NCBI RefSeq assembly: GCF_013393325.1
Contig: NZ_QJRC01000080.1
Span: forward strand, 124,001-188,000
Source of the DNA: Pseudomonas hunanensis
GTDB lineage: Bacteria; Pseudomonadota; Gammaproteobacteria; Pseudomonadales; Pseudomonadaceae
Reading direction: 5' to 3'
DNA: 64,000 bases
This document shows positions 44,743 to 54,105 of the stretch, piece after piece; within the stretch, counting starts at the first letter, position 1, and each line of letters opens with the position of its first letter. The notes below the pieces were generated by a model. That model made no database searches and was not told where the DNA came from. It saw nothing but the letters and a program-made list of their open reading frames with translations. The position numbers and the translations under genes are program-made.

Positions 44743-46068
44743 TCAACGAATCTGATGCTTGTGCAGCAATCGATAAAAAGTCGGCCGCGAGATACCCAGC
44801 ACCTTCGCCGCCACACTCAGGTTGTCACTGTGCCGGTTGAGCACATCGCACAGCGCCTGGCGCTCGGCGCGTTGCTTGTACTCCTCCAGCGTGCCCAGCG
44901 GCTGTTGTTCCTGGTCGAGCAGCTGCAGGCCCAAGTCCTGCGCCTCGATCTGCCGCCCTTCAGCCAGCACCAGCCCCCGGCGCACACGGTTGGCCAGCTC
45001 GCGCACATTGCCCGGCCAGTCATGCCGGCCCATCGCGGCCAGGGCATGGTCGCTGAACGAACGCGGCCGACGCCCGGTTTCCAGGCTGTAGAAATGGGCA
45101 AAGTGGCTTGCCAGCATGGACAGGTCACCATGCCGGTCGCGCAACGGCGCGGTCACCACCTGCAGCACGTTCAGGCGGTAATACAAGTCTTCGCGAAAAC
45201 GCCCTTGCTCGATGGCCCGCTCCAGGTCCACATGGGTGGCCGCCAACACTCGCACATCCACTGGGATCGGCTGGCTGCCGCCCACCCGCTCGATGTGCTT
45301 CTCCTGCAGAAAACGCAGCAGGTTGGCCTGCAACTCCAGCGGCAGGTCACCGATTTCATCGAGAAACAGCGTGCCACCATGGGCCGCTTCGATGCGCCCG
45401 GCCTTGCGCTGATGCGCCCCGGTGAATGCGCCCTTTTCATGGCCGAACAGTTCGGACTGGATCAGATGCTCGGGGATCGCCCCACAGTTGATGGCGATGA
45501 AAGGCTGCTCGCTGCGTTGCGACTGACGGTGCAGGGTGCGTGCCACCAGTTCCTTGCCGGTGCCGCTCTCACCACGGATCAGCACGGGCGATTCGGTGGG
45601 CGCCAGTTTGCCCAGCAACTTGCGCAGCTCACGGATCGGCCGGCTTTCGCCGAGCAACTCGTGGGTCGCCTCATCGACCTTGACCGCCCCCTTGCCGCGC
45701 AAACGGGCCATGCCGAAGGCGCGGCCCAGGGTCACCTGCACGCGGGAGACGTCGAACGGCAAGGTGTGGAAGTCGAAAAACCACTCACAAACAAAATCAC
45801 CGAACGCCGGCATGCGCAGCTGTTCGGCGCTGAGCACGGCAATCCATTCGGTGTTGCTGCGCTTGATCATGTCCTTGACCGCATCCGGATGCCTCAGGTG
45901 CGTGGCCTGCAAGCGCAGCAGGCCTACATCGCAGGGATGGTCCAGCGCGGCCCCGAGCATACAGCTGTCCACATCCCAGCCTGCGTTGCGCAGGCCAGGC
46001 AATAAGCGGTGGCAGTCGTCGCAGGGGTCGACGATTAGCAAACGGCGTTGAGCGGCAGGCTGCTGCAT
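44743..46068 (-). CDS. Sigma-54-dependent activator, VpsR/FleQ-like
   Basis: 441 residues from [15 protein letters not shown] (AAGGA 7 nt upstream). A degenerate N-terminal receiver-like domain ([17 protein letters not shown]) of the VpsR type leads to the AAA+ core: Walker [10 protein letters not shown], sigma-54 contact loop GAFTGA, Walker [14 protein letters not shown]-finger region, then a Fis helix-turn-helix ([20 protein letters not shown]). Such proteins activate RpoN promoters and some sense c-di-GMP. It could act on the sigma-54 promoters at 11.5 and 23.3 kb, but the GB-1 literature gives that role to the separate MnxR system. Confidence 0.92.
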   Translation of the reverse strand: MQQPAAQRRLLIVDPCDDCHRLLPGLRNAGWDVDSCMLGAALDHPCDVGLLRLQATHLRHPDAVKDMIKRSNTEWIAVLSAEQLRMPAFGDFVCEWFFDFHTLPFDVSRVQVTLGRAFGMARLRGKGAVKVDEATHELLGESRPIRELRKLLGKLAPTESPVLIRGESGTGKELVARTLHRQSQRSEQPFIAINCGAIPEHLIQSELFGHEKGAFTGAHQRKAGRIEAAHGGTLFLDEIGDLPLELQANLLRFLQEKHIERVGGSQPIPVDVRVLAATHVDLERAIEQGRFREDLYYRLNVLQVVTAPLRDRHGDLSMLASHFAHFYSLETGRRPRSFSDHALAAMGRHDWPGNVRELANRVRRGLVLAEGRQIEAQDLGLQLLDQEQQPLGTLEEYKQRAERQALCDVLNRHSDNLSVAAKVLGISRPTFYRLLHKHQIR

Positions 46069-46410
46069 GACCGATCCTTGGCGCCAGTTTTTGGTTTTTT
46101 GAAGTAAAACAGCAAGTTGTGGCGCCCGTTTAACAGTAGCAACGAAGTTGACAGTGCCCACTACCGTTTGTCTGCGGACGCATTTTTTTACAAAGTGCCC
46201 CGGGAATTTTCGCACTTTATCGACATCACATGGCGGCGCAGGCAACAACGAATATGCCTCTGACAAAAAAATTTACAACCAATGTGTGACTTGCCCCCGG
46301 ACAACGAGCATCAGTACACATAACCCCGCGCTGCACTTCGCGATCATTGAGGCGACTTTGAAGCAACGCGGACTTCACTTCGATGTTTGGGACCATAGAG
46401 AGACCGAACC
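46069..46410. other. Intergenic region, divergent promoters
   Basis: 342 bp without a gene, lower in GC than its flanks. It contains TTGACA at 46149-46154 and poly-T/A runs near 46186 and 46266, compatible with sigma-70 promoters. No sigma-54 site with correct spacing and no strong palindrome was found. Confidence 0.4.
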
Positions 46411-46677
46411 ATGAATGCCCCGCTCCGTGTCAACGAAGCACTGCTGATTGCCGACCACGCCTTCGAACCTTTCCAGTGCGTAGCCTGGGATGCACCCAAC
46501 GGTACTGGTGAGCTGAGCCTGGCAGTGATCGACCGGACCAGCACCCGCATCGGCGCCAAGCAAGTGTCCTCGCGTATCTACTCCGACCCGGCCCAATGGG
46601 CCAGCCTGATTGAAGAAGTGCGCGCCGAATTATGTGAAAAGGGTTACGACCTGCAACCGTGGTCGATGCCGAAGTAA
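46411..46677 (+). CDS. Small conserved Pseudomonas protein of unknown function
   Basis: 88 residues, MNAPLRVNEALLIADHAFEPFQ..., ending GYDLQPWSMPK; one Cys pair-less, soluble, acidic, mixed alpha/beta in look. Codon use matches the chromosome. I do not recognise a domain. It is divergent from the sigma-54 activator across 342 bp and could be its target. Start is supported by GAGAGA 6-11 nt before the ATG. Confidence 0.7.
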   Translation: MNAPLRVNEALLIADHAFEPFQCVAWDAPNGTGELSLAVIDRTSTRIGAKQVSSRIYSDPAQWASLIEEVRAELCEKGYDLQPWSMPK

Positions 46678-46692
46678 TATCGCCCGGTAAAC

Positions 46693-46752
46693 CAAGTGCG
46701 TGCAGCGCCACGCACTTGTTCGGATGCAAAGTTGCTGTTCTGGCAACTTTTC
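46693..46752. terminator. Two hairpins between convergent genes
   Basis: CAAGTGCGTG-N6-CACGCACTTG at 46693-46718, a perfect 10 bp stem, is followed by AAAGTTGC-N7-GCAACTTTT at 46728-46751. The second has a short T-run on both strands. Together they likely end both the small plus-strand gene and the chelatase operon. Confidence 0.6.
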
Positions 46753-46783
46753 CTGTTGCGACATAGTGTCGCGCCAGTACGGT

Positions 46784-47458
46784 TCAATCCACGACCTTGA
46801 AGTGTTGCAAGTGCTGATAATCGGCCTGCAACTGTTCTGCCAGGTGCTGCGCGCGGCCAACACGCACCGGCGCCAATTCCATATCCACCAGCAACGTTGG
46901 ACAGGGCATGGGTTGAACAGTGTCCCAGCGCTGCAGACGACCGTCGGTAAACACCAGGCAGCGCACGGCTTCATCTGGATAGGCGCGCTGTCGTGCCTGT
47001 AGCCAGTGTCGGGCCTGCTCCAATGCACAAATCAGCGGCGTGCCGCCACCCGCACCCAACGCCTGCAGCCAGGGTTGCAAAGCCGACGAGGCCTTCAGGC
47101 CGTGGCGCTGCCACTGCGGTGTACGCCCGCTGGCGGTCAGCAACGCCAACCGGGCGCGCTGGCGGTAAGCCTGATCGAACAGCGCTGCCAGCAACCCTTT
47201 GGTCTGCGCCAGCGCCTGATGGCGACGGGTCGAGGCCGACGCGTCGACGATGACTAGCCACAGTTCTGCGGGCCGAGCCTGGCGCTGTTGCCAACACAGG
47301 TCCTGGCGCAGCCGTGGCCGCCCTTTGAGCAATGTCGGTAGCCAGGCCACCCGGCCGGCCGCCGCATTGCGACCGCGGCCACGGCTGGCCTCGCCCTGCT
47401 TGCCTGCACCAGGCCTTGCATCCGCCCCTTTGGCAGGTAGCTGGGGGATGCTCAGGGC
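46784..47458 (-). CDS. chlD: VWA-domain (ChlD-like) part of the cobalt chelatase, reached by -1 frameshift
   Basis: 224 codons in the -1 frame relative to the ATPase gene. After a basic linker (GKQGEASRGRGRNAAAGRVAWLPTLLKG) comes a von Willebrand A domain with the MIDAS motif DASASTR, GGGTPL and FTDGR. The first normal start (GTG 47350) lies inside the conserved region, so independent initiation would truncate it. The open frame runs back through the slip site at 47458-47464. The frameshifted product would be about 563 residues, ATPase plus VWA, i.e. a ChlD/CobT-like subunit acting with CobN. Confidence 0.8.
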   Translation of the reverse strand, partial: ALSIPQLPAKGADARPGAGKQGEASRGRGRNAAAGRVAWLPTLLKGRPRLRQDLCWQQRQARPAELWLVIVDASASTRRHQALAQTKGLLAALFDQAYRQRARLALLTASGRTPQWQRHGLKASSALQPWLQALGAGGGTPLICALEQARHWLQARQRAYPDEAVRCLVFTDGRLQRWDTVQPMPCPTLLVDMELAPVRVGRAQHLAEQLQADYQHLQHFKVVD

Positions 47459-48474
47459 TTTTTTGCCCAGTTCGGTACCTCGCGGCGTGCGCCGCTGGCC
47501 ACCGGCTGCGCCGGCAATGCCCCCCAGTCGCCCTGCGCACCCTGTTCACCAGGGTTGCCGCCACCCGGTTGGCCGGGCTGCTGGTCAGGCGGCTGCGGCG
47601 CCGACGGCGTTTTGGCCTGGGGCATGACACGGCGGCGATGACGCAAGGCGAACTCGGCCACCGCTTCGACATCCACCTCTTCAATAGCCGCAGCACCGCG
47701 CCAGGCACAATGGGCGCGCGCCGCACGCAGCCAGACCAGGTCGGCGCGCAGGCCGTCGACGCCAGCGGCGTAGCAGCGCTCGGTAATCCAGGCCAGCGCC
47801 TGATCATCCAGGGCAATCTGGGCCAAGGCCTGGCGCGCCGCCTGGCAGCGCTCACGCAGTTGCGCCTGGGCCGTTGCCCATTGGTCACAGAACGCCTTGG
47901 GGTCACTGTCGAACGCCAGGCGTCGGCGAATGATCTGCTGCCGGGCCTCGGGCTCGGGCAAGCCTTCCAGCGCCACGTTCAGGCCAAAACGGTCGAGCAG
48001 TTGCGGGCGCAGCTCGCCCTCTTCCGGGTTCATGGTGCCGATCAGCACGAAACGGGCATTGTGCCGGTGCGAGATGCCGTCGCGCTCGATGCGGTTGGTG
48101 CCACTGGCAGCCACATCGAGCAACAGGTCAACCAACGTGTCCGGCAGCAGGTTGACCTCATCGACATACAGCACGCCACCGTCGGCTTGGGCCAGCACCC
48201 CTGGGGAAAACTGCGCCTTGCCCTGCCCCAGCGCGGCATCCAGGTCGAGGGTGCCGACCAGCCGCTCTTCACTGGCGCCCAATGGCAAGGTCACGAACGG
48301 GCCTTCGCCAAGCAGGTCAGCCAGGCCACGGGCCAGGGTGCTCTTGGCCATGCCACGCGGCCCTTCGATCAGCACGCCGCCGATCTTCGGGTCGATGGCG
48401 GTCAGGCACAGCGCCAGCTTCAGGTCGTCGGCACCGACCACCGCCGCCAGCGGAAATTGTACGGGTTCACTCAT
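47452..48474 (-). CDS. chlI: AAA+ ATPase subunit of cobalt chelatase (ChlI/CobS-like)
   Basis: 340 residues. Walker A-type EGPRGMAKST, ALGASEERLVGTLDLDAAL-like ChlI block, Walker B GGVLYVDEVNLL, and IGTMNPEEGELRPQLLDRFG sensor region. C-terminus is a Pro/Gln/Gly-rich linker ending NWAKKP. It drives CobN to insert cobalt into hydrogenobyrinate diamide. The 0-frame stop follows directly on an A_AAA_AAG slip site, so the same gene can yield this short form and the long VWA fusion. It lies 2 bp after cobN. Confidence 0.9.
   Translation of the reverse strand: MSEPVQFPLAAVVGADDLKLALCLTAIDPKIGGVLIEGPRGMAKSTLARGLADLLGEGPFVTLPLGASEERLVGTLDLDAALGQGKAQFSPGVLAQADGGVLYVDEVNLLPDTLVDLLLDVAASGTNRIERDGISHRHNARFVLIGTMNPEEGELRPQLLDRFGLNVALEGLPEPEARQQIIRRRLAFDSDPKAFCDQWATAQAQLRERCQAARQALAQIALDDQALAWITERCYAAGVDGLRADLVWLRAARAHCAWRGAAAIEEVDVEAVAEFALRHRRRVMPQAKTPSAPQPPDQQPGQPGGGNPGEQGAQGDWGALPAQPVASGARREVPNWAKKP
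47458..47464 (-). other. Programmed -1 frameshift site A_AAA_AAG
   Basis: In the ATPase frame the codons are GCA AAA AAG CCC TGA, so the heptamer is in the correct phase. A -1 slip gives AAA AAA GCC CTG AGC and enters the VWA frame. GAGG lies about 13 nt upstream, as an internal stimulatory Shine-Dalgarno would. Confidence 0.8.
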
Positions 48475-48475
48475 T

Positions 48476-51400
48476 TCAAGCCTGTTCCTCGCCGTCGAGC
48501 AGTTGTTCTTCGAGGGCTTCGCGGTAATTGCCCGGCGCCTGCCACAAACCGCGCTGCTGGGCCTCCAGCAGGCGCTCGGTGAGGTCGCGCAAGGCCTCGG
48601 GGTTGTGCTCGCGCATGAAATCGCGGGTGGCCGGGTCGAGCACGTAGGCATCGGCCAGCCCCTGATAATGATGGTCGTCGATCAGGTGCGTGGTGGCGTC
48701 GAAGGCGAACACGTTGTCGACTGTCGCCGCCATCTCGAAGGCGCCCTTGTAGCCGTGACGCTTGACCCCGTCGATCCACTTCGGGTTGAGCGCACGGGCA
48801 CGGATTACCCGGTTCAGCTCCTCCTTGAGGGTACGGATACGCGGTCGATCGGCCTGGCTGTGGTCGCCGTGGTAGCTGGCCACCGCCGCCCCGGACAGCG
48901 TTTCCGACGCTGCCAGCATACCGCCCTGGAACTGGTAGTAATCATTGGAGTCGAGCAGGTCATGCTCGTGGTTGTCCTGGTTTTGCAGCACCGCCTGCAC
49001 CTTGGCCAGACGCTGGGCGAACTGGGCGCGGGCCGGGGTGCCATCGTCGCTGCCACCGTAGGCATAGCCGCCATGGTTGAGGTAGACCTCAGCCAGGTCG
49101 TCACGGCTGTGCCACAGCCGCCCATCAATGGCGTTCTGCACCCCGGCACCGTAAGCGCCGGGTTTGGCACCGAACACCCGCCAACCGGCCTGGCGAGCAG
49201 CTTGATCGGCGTCCACGCCTTGCGCCTGCAGCACTGCCCGCTCGCTGCGTACACGGGCAGCCAGGGGGTTGAGGTCGTCGGGCTCGTCCAGCGCGGCCAC
49301 GGCCTGCACGGCGGCATCGAACAGACGGATCAGGTTACCGAACGCATCGCGGAAGAAGCCGGAAACGCGCAAGGTCACGTCTACACGCGGGCGGTCGAGC
49401 AAGCTCAGCGGCAGGATTTCGAAATCGTCCACGCGCTGGCTGCCAGTGGCCCACACCGGCCGCACGCCCATCAGCGCCATGGCCTGAGCAATGTCGTCGC
49501 CGCCAGTGCGCATGGTCGCCGTACCCCATACCGACAGGCCGAGCTGGCGCAGGTGATCGCCGTGGTCCTGCAGGTGGCGTTCGAGGATCAGGCTGGCCGA
49601 GGCGAAACCCAGGCGCCAGGCCGTGGTGGTGGGCAGGTTGCGCACGTCCACGGTATAGAAGTTGCGGCCGGTGGGCAGCACGTCGAGGCGCCCGCGGCTG
49701 GGTGCGCCGCTGGGGCCGGCGGGCACGAAGCGCCCCGCCAATGCCGCCAGCAGGCCATTCATTTCGGCAGTGCCGCAGGCGTCCAGGCTGGGTGCCACCG
49801 CGTCACGCAGGGCCTGAAGTACGTCGTGCACCGGCTGCCATTCACTTAGGGCGGGTAACGCTGCAGTGCCTTCCAGCGCCTGCCCGATCACCTGGTGTGC
49901 CAACAGTTCGAGGCGCTCGCGGGTATCGCCACACGTGCGCCAAGGGTCATTGCCGATGGCTTGCAGCTGTTCAGGGCGTGTACCCTGCCACGGCTGCCCA
50001 AGGTCACAGTCGAGCGGGTCGAAGCCCGGCACCAGTGCTTTGGCCAGCGCCCGCAGGAGGCTGGCATTGCCACCACGACCGTCGCCACGCTCAACCCGCA
50101 ACAGCGCCAGCAATGTATCCAGGCGCAGGCGCCCTTCAGGCGACTGCCCGAACACGTGCAGCCCATCGCGAATCTGCGATTCCTTGAGGTCACACAGGTA
50201 GGTGTCCAGGCGTGGCAGCCATACGGCGGCATCGTCCAATTGCCCTTCCAGTTGCAACTCGCGGTCGATGTGGTTGGCTTTTACCAGTTCGAGAATATCG
50301 CGCTGCAACTCGCGAGCACGCCGTGGGTCGAGCAGCTGCGCTTCGTAGAACTCATCAGCCAACTGTTCCAGGTGGCGCAGCGGCCCATAGGTTTCGGCAC
50401 GGGTCAGCGGCGGCATCAGGTGATCGATGATCACCGCCTGGGTGCGGCGCTTGGCCTGAGCACCCTCGCCCGGGTCGTTGACGATGAACGGGTAGATGTT
50501 CGGCAGCGGGCCGAGCAGCGCATCCGGCCAGCACTGTGCCGACAACCCCACGCCCTTGCCGGGCAGCCACTCAAGGTTGCCGTGCTTGCCGACATGGATC
50601 ACCGCGTCGGCGGCAAAGGCGTGACGCAGCCAGAAGTGAAACGCCAGGTAGCCGTGCGGCGGCACCAGGTCGGGGTCGTGGTACACCGCGCTCGGGTCCA
50701 CCTGATACCCCCGCGCCGGCTGGATACCGACGAAAGTCAGGCCAAAGCGCAAGCCGGCCACCATCAGCCGGCCGCTGCGGTACATCGGGTCTTGCTCGGG
50801 CGGCCCCCAGCGTTCCAGCACGGCCTGGCGGTTGGCCTCGGGCAGGCGCTCGAATGCAGCCTGGTAGTCGGCCAGGCTCAGGCTCTGGGCGCAGGGGCGT
50901 TGGTCCAGGTGGTCGAGGTCGTTGGTCACGCCACCGAGCAGTTGGCGAATCAGTTGCGTGCCGCTGCTCGGCAAATCGGCCAGCGGATAGCCTTCGGCCT
51001 GTAGCGCCTTGAGGATGTTCAGCGCCGCTGCCGGGGTGTCCAGGCCGACGCCGTTACCAATGCGGCCATCACGGGTCGGGTAATTGGCCAGCACCAGGGC
51101 AATACGCTTTTGGGCATTAGGCAGGCGCGCCAGCTCAACCCAGCGGCGGGCCAGCTCGGCGACGAAGTCCATGCGCTCGGGGTGCGCGCGGTAGCACACC
51201 ACGTCGGACTGGCTGCGCTCGCTGCGCCAGGCCATGTCCTTGAAACTGACCGGACGGGTGATGATGCGCCCGTCCAGCTCCGGCAAGGCGATGTGCATGG
51301 CCAGGTCACGCGCGCCCAGGCCCTGCTCGCTGGCTTCCCAGCCGGGCTGGTTGTCTTGCGCGCAAATGGCCTGCAACACCGGGATATCACGGCGCAACGG

Positions 51401-52237
51401 CCGCAGGTTGGGGCGCTCTGGGCTGGACAGGGCAAAGCCGGTGGTATTGACCAGCACTTCAGCGCCGACCTCGTCCAGCCAGGCTTCGACCTGCTCCAGG
51501 CAGGCGCTTTCCTTGAGGCTGGCCACGGCGATCGGCAACGGGTTCAGCCCGGCTGCTTGCAGGCGCTGGCAGAACACGTCGATGAAGGCGGTGTTGGCCG
51601 CCTGCAGGTGCGAGCGGTAGAACAACAGCGGCGTCACCGGGTAATCCGGGTGCCAGTGCGGGTACCAGTCTTCTAGCGCAACGCTCCCCTTGGCCGGGTG
51701 ATACACGGCGGTGCGTGGCAAAGGCTGTGGCTCGTCCCAAGCGTAGTCACGGCCCAGCAACTGGCTGGCCAGGCAATTGAACAGGTTGATGGCATTGGCC
51801 TTGCCGCCCTGGCGCAGGTAGTGCCAGAGGCGTTCGGCCTGTTCGCCACAAACGTTACCCAAGCTGGTCAGTTCCGGGTCCGGGCGATCATCACCCGGCA
51901 CCAGAATCAGTTGCACGCCACGGGCGGCCAATTCGACCAGTTGCTCGACGCCGTAGCGCCAGTAGCCAACGCCACCGTGCAGCGACACCAGAATGACCTT
52001 GGCGTGGCGCAGTACCTGGTCGACGTACAAGTCGACCGAGGCATGGTTCTGCACCTGCATCGGGTTGGCCAGGCGCAGGCTGGGGAAGTCTTCAGGCAAT
52101 TGCTCGGCGGTATCGGCGAGCAATGCCAGGTGCGAATCGCCGCTGCAGAGAATCACCAGCTCGGCGGGTGTCTGGCCGAGGTCGGCAATGCTGTCATCCG
52201 GCACGAAGCCGCCGGGCTGGGTCCGCAGCAGGTGCAT
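48476..52237 (-). CDS. cobN: Cobaltochelatase large subunit CobN
   Basis: 1253 residues, full CobN length. Conserved VSLHGGVGYWRYGVEQL, DAVIHVGKHGNLEWLPGKGVGLSAQCWPDALLG with the His tied to metal binding, NDPGEGAQAKRRTQAVIIDHLMPP, VWGTATMRTGGDDIAQAMALMGVRP and a MMATVDN-like FEMAATVDNVF near the end. Aerobic B12 synthesis: binds the corrin ring and cobalt. Between cobW (3 bp) and chlI (2 bp). Confidence 0.96.
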   Translation of the reverse strand: MHLLRTQPGGFVPDDSIADLGQTPAELVILCSGDSHLALLADTAEQLPEDFPSLRLANPMQVQNHASVDLYVDQVLRHAKVILVSLHGGVGYWRYGVEQLVELAARGVQLILVPGDDRPDPELTSLGNVCGEQAERLWHYLRQGGKANAINLFNCLASQLLGRDYAWDEPQPLPRTAVYHPAKGSVALEDWYPHWHPDYPVTPLLFYRSHLQAANTAFIDVFCQRLQAAGLNPLPIAVASLKESACLEQVEAWLDEVGAEVLVNTTGFALSSPERPNLRPLRRDIPVLQAICAQDNQPGWEASEQGLGARDLAMHIALPELDGRIITRPVSFKDMAWRSERSQSDVVCYRAHPERMDFVAELARRWVELARLPNAQKRIALVLANYPTRDGRIGNGVGLDTPAAALNILKALQAEGYPLADLPSSGTQLIRQLLGGVTNDLDHLDQRPCAQSLSLADYQAAFERLPEANRQAVLERWGPPEQDPMYRSGRLMVAGLRFGLTFVGIQPARGYQVDPSAVYHDPDLVPPHGYLAFHFWLRHAFAADAVIHVGKHGNLEWLPGKGVGLSAQCWPDALLGPLPNIYPFIVNDPGEGAQAKRRTQAVIIDHLMPPLTRAETYGPLRHLEQLADEFYEAQLLDPRRARELQRDILELVKANHIDRELQLEGQLDDAAVWLPRLDTYLCDLKESQIRDGLHVFGQSPEGRLRLDTLLALLRVERGDGRGGNASLLRALAKALVPGFDPLDCDLGQPWQGTRPEQLQAIGNDPWRTCGDTRERLELLAHQVIGQALEGTAALPALSEWQPVHDVLQALRDAVAPSLDACGTAEMNGLLAALAGRFVPAGPSGAPSRGRLDVLPTGRNFYTVDVRNLPTTTAWRLGFASASLILERHLQDHGDHLRQLGLSVWGTATMRTGGDDIAQAMALMGVRPVWATGSQRVDDFEILPLSLLDRPRVDVTLRVSGFFRDAFGNLIRLFDAAVQAVAALDEPDDLNPLAARVRSERAVLQAQGVDADQAARQAGWRVFGAKPGAYGAGVQNAIDGRLWHSRDDLAEVYLNHGGYAYGGSDDGTPARAQFAQRLAKVQAVLQNQDNHEHDLLDSNDYYQFQGGMLAASETLSGAAVASYHGDHSQADRPRIRTLKEELNRVIRARALNPKWIDGVKRHGYKGAFEMAATVDNVFAFDATTHLIDDHHYQGLADAYVLDPATRDFMREHNPEALRDLTERLLEAQQRGLWQAPGNYREALEEQLLDGEEQA

Positions 52238-52240
52238 GGG

Positions 52241-53308
52241 TCAGGCGCCCAGGGCCTGGCGCAGGCGCGCTTCCAGTTGAACAGCGTCAAGGTCCTGACC
52301 GATCAGCACCAGGCGGGTAATGCGCGGCTCGTCGTTGCGCCAGGCGCGATCGAAGTGCTTGTCGAAGCGGGTACCCACGCCTTGCACCAGCAGGCGCATC
52401 GGCTTGCCCGGGATGGCGGCGAAGCCCTTGGCACGCAGGATGCCGAACTCCACCACCAGTTGCGTCAGTGCGTCGAGCAGCAGGCTTTCGTCGGCCTCGG
52501 GCAGGTCGATGGAAATGGAATCGAAGGCGTCGTGGTCATGATCGTCATGGTCGTCGCCGTCGTGGTGCGTGTCGTGGTGGGTGCGGCGGCCATCGATGTG
52601 CGCCTCGGACTCGGCACCCACGCCCAACAGCACTTCCAGTGGCAGCTTGCCGCTGCTGGCCTCGATCACCTTGACGGCCGGCGGCAGTTCTTCAGCCACT
52701 TCGGCGCGCACTTTGGCCAGGCCGTCGGCGTCGATCAGGTCGGCCTTGTTCAGTACCACCAGGTCGGCGCTGGCCAGCTGGTCGGCGAACAGCTCGTGCA
52801 GTGGCGATTCATGGTCCAGGTTAGGGTCGAGTTTGCGCTGGGCATCGACCTGGTCCGGGTAGGCGGCGAAGGTGCCAGCGGCCACGGCCGGGCTGTCGAC
52901 CACGGTGATGACCGCATCGACGGTGCAGGCGTTGCGGATTTCCGGCCACTGGAACGCTTGTACCAAAGGCTTGGGCAGGGCCAGGCCGCTGGTTTCGATC
53001 AGGATGTGGTCGAGGTCGCCACGGCGTGCCACCAGCTCGCGCATCACCGGAAAGAATTCTTCCTGCACGGTGCAGCACAGGCAACCATTGGCCAGTTCGT
53101 AGACGCGGCCGCTGGCTTCTTCCTCGGTGCAACCGATGCTGCACTGTTTGAGGATTTCGCCGTCGATGCCCAGCTCGCCGAATTCGTTGACGATGACCGC
53201 GATGCGGCGGCCTTGGGCGTTGTCGAGCATGTGGCGCAGCAAGGTGGTCTTGCCCGAGCCGAGGAAGCCGGTGACGATGGTGACGGGGAGCTTGGCCAGT
53301 GTTTTCAT
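52241..53308 (-). CDS. cobW: CobW metallochaperone GTPase
   Basis: 355 residues from MKTLAKLPVTIVTG. P-loop GFLGSGKTT, metal motif NGCLCCTVQ (CxCC), NKADLID, and a His/Asp-rich metal loop (HHDTHHDGDDHDDHDHD, ~250-266). G3E-family GTPase thought to supply cobalt to the chelatase. First gene after the cobalamin riboswitch, so the cobW-cobN-chlID operon is B12-repressed. Confidence 0.95.
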   Translation of the reverse strand: MKTLAKLPVTIVTGFLGSGKTTLLRHMLDNAQGRRIAVIVNEFGELGIDGEILKQCSIGCTEEEASGRVYELANGCLCCTVQEEFFPVMRELVARRGDLDHILIETSGLALPKPLVQAFQWPEIRNACTVDAVITVVDSPAVAAGTFAAYPDQVDAQRKLDPNLDHESPLHELFADQLASADLVVLNKADLIDADGLAKVRAEVAEELPPAVKVIEASSGKLPLEVLLGVGAESEAHIDGRRTHHDTHHDGDDHDDHDHDAFDSISIDLPEADESLLLDALTQLVVEFGILRAKGFAAIPGKPMRLLVQGVGTRFDKHFDRAWRNDEPRITRLVLIGQDLDAVQLEARLRQALGA

Positions 53309-53414
53309 GTCGCATTGCCCTTGGCAGTGTGGCGCGGGCATGCAGGACGACAGCCACGGGCCAGAGGTTGGCCGGGCTTGTTCGCCACCGGATCACCCCG
53401 CCCGGTTGAAAGTC

Positions 53415-53600
53415 GAAAACGTGACGAGGCAGGTCTCCTGGCTCGCACCGTTCCAGGCCCCCGTACGGTTGAACAGCGGGCTGGCGGGATGACGCCTTCC
53501 CGCGCGCTGGCGCAGTGGCAGTGTCGATCCGTTGTCGGTGCTTACAGTTGCGGGGGCAGCCGCGGCATGTACCGCGTTCCCATCTTAGCTTCGGCCTGGC
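53415..53600 (-). promoter_or_regulatory. Cobalamin riboswitch
   Basis: The minus strand carries AAGATGGGAACGCGGT, then GGCTGCCCCCGCAACTGTAAGC, and finally the B12 box GCCAGGAGACCTGCC (53430-53444). Order and spacing match the adenosylcobalamin riboswitch. It ends ~110 bp before cobW; the rest of the leader (53309-53414) is GC-rich and could hide the ribosome site or hold a terminator. Confidence 0.93.
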
Positions 53601-53727
53601 CGAAGAACCTCGAACTGGCAAGGCTACGCAGTGGCTGGCGGGTGGTCAACCATTGCGGCGGGCTGGTCGACCACTCTTGGTGCTACTGCGTTACAGTAGC
53701 GACTCTGCCCACGGTCAAGGACGTCCC

Positions 53728-54105
53728 ATGCCCCTCGCCCCCGCCATACCCGTACTGCGCATCTTCTCGGTCGACAAGGCCAAGGAGTTCTACCTCGATT
53801 TCCTCGGTTTCAGCCTGGACTGGGAGCATCGTTTCAGCCCGGACCTGCCGTTGTACGTACAGATTCACCGCGACGGCCTGATCCTGCACCTTTCCGAGCA
53901 CCATGGCGATGCATGCCCCGGTTCTACCGTGTTCGCCCGCATCGACGACCTGCGCGCGCTGGAGCGCGAGCTGCAGGACAAACAGTACGGTTACGCCCGG
54001 CCAGAGGCCGAGCGCCTGGACTGGGGCCTGCAGATGCAGGTGTGGGACCCGTTCGGCAACCGCCTGCGCTTTTGCCAGCAGATCGATGACGAGGCCAACC
54101 CGTGA
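53728..54105 (+). CDS. Glyoxalase/bleomycin-resistance-fold protein
   Basis: 125 residues, one VOC domain pair: PVLRIFSVDKAKEFYLDFLGFSLDWEHRF, then YVQIHRDGLILHLSEHHGDACPG, and a C-terminal half ending QVWDPFGNRLRFCQ. This is the shape of bleomycin-binding/VOC proteins; substrate unknown. Divergent from the riboswitch leader. The next gene overlaps its stop (GTGA). Confidence 0.88.
   Translation: MPLAPAIPVLRIFSVDKAKEFYLDFLGFSLDWEHRFSPDLPLYVQIHRDGLILHLSEHHGDACPGSTVFARIDDLRALERELQDKQYGYARPEAERLDWGLQMQVWDPFGNRLRFCQQIDDEANP

Noticed and set aside
46148..46414. 88-codon plus-strand frame before the small unknown gene
   Set aside because: Composition unlike neighbours, no ribosome site, overlaps the real start of 46411; treated as intergenic.
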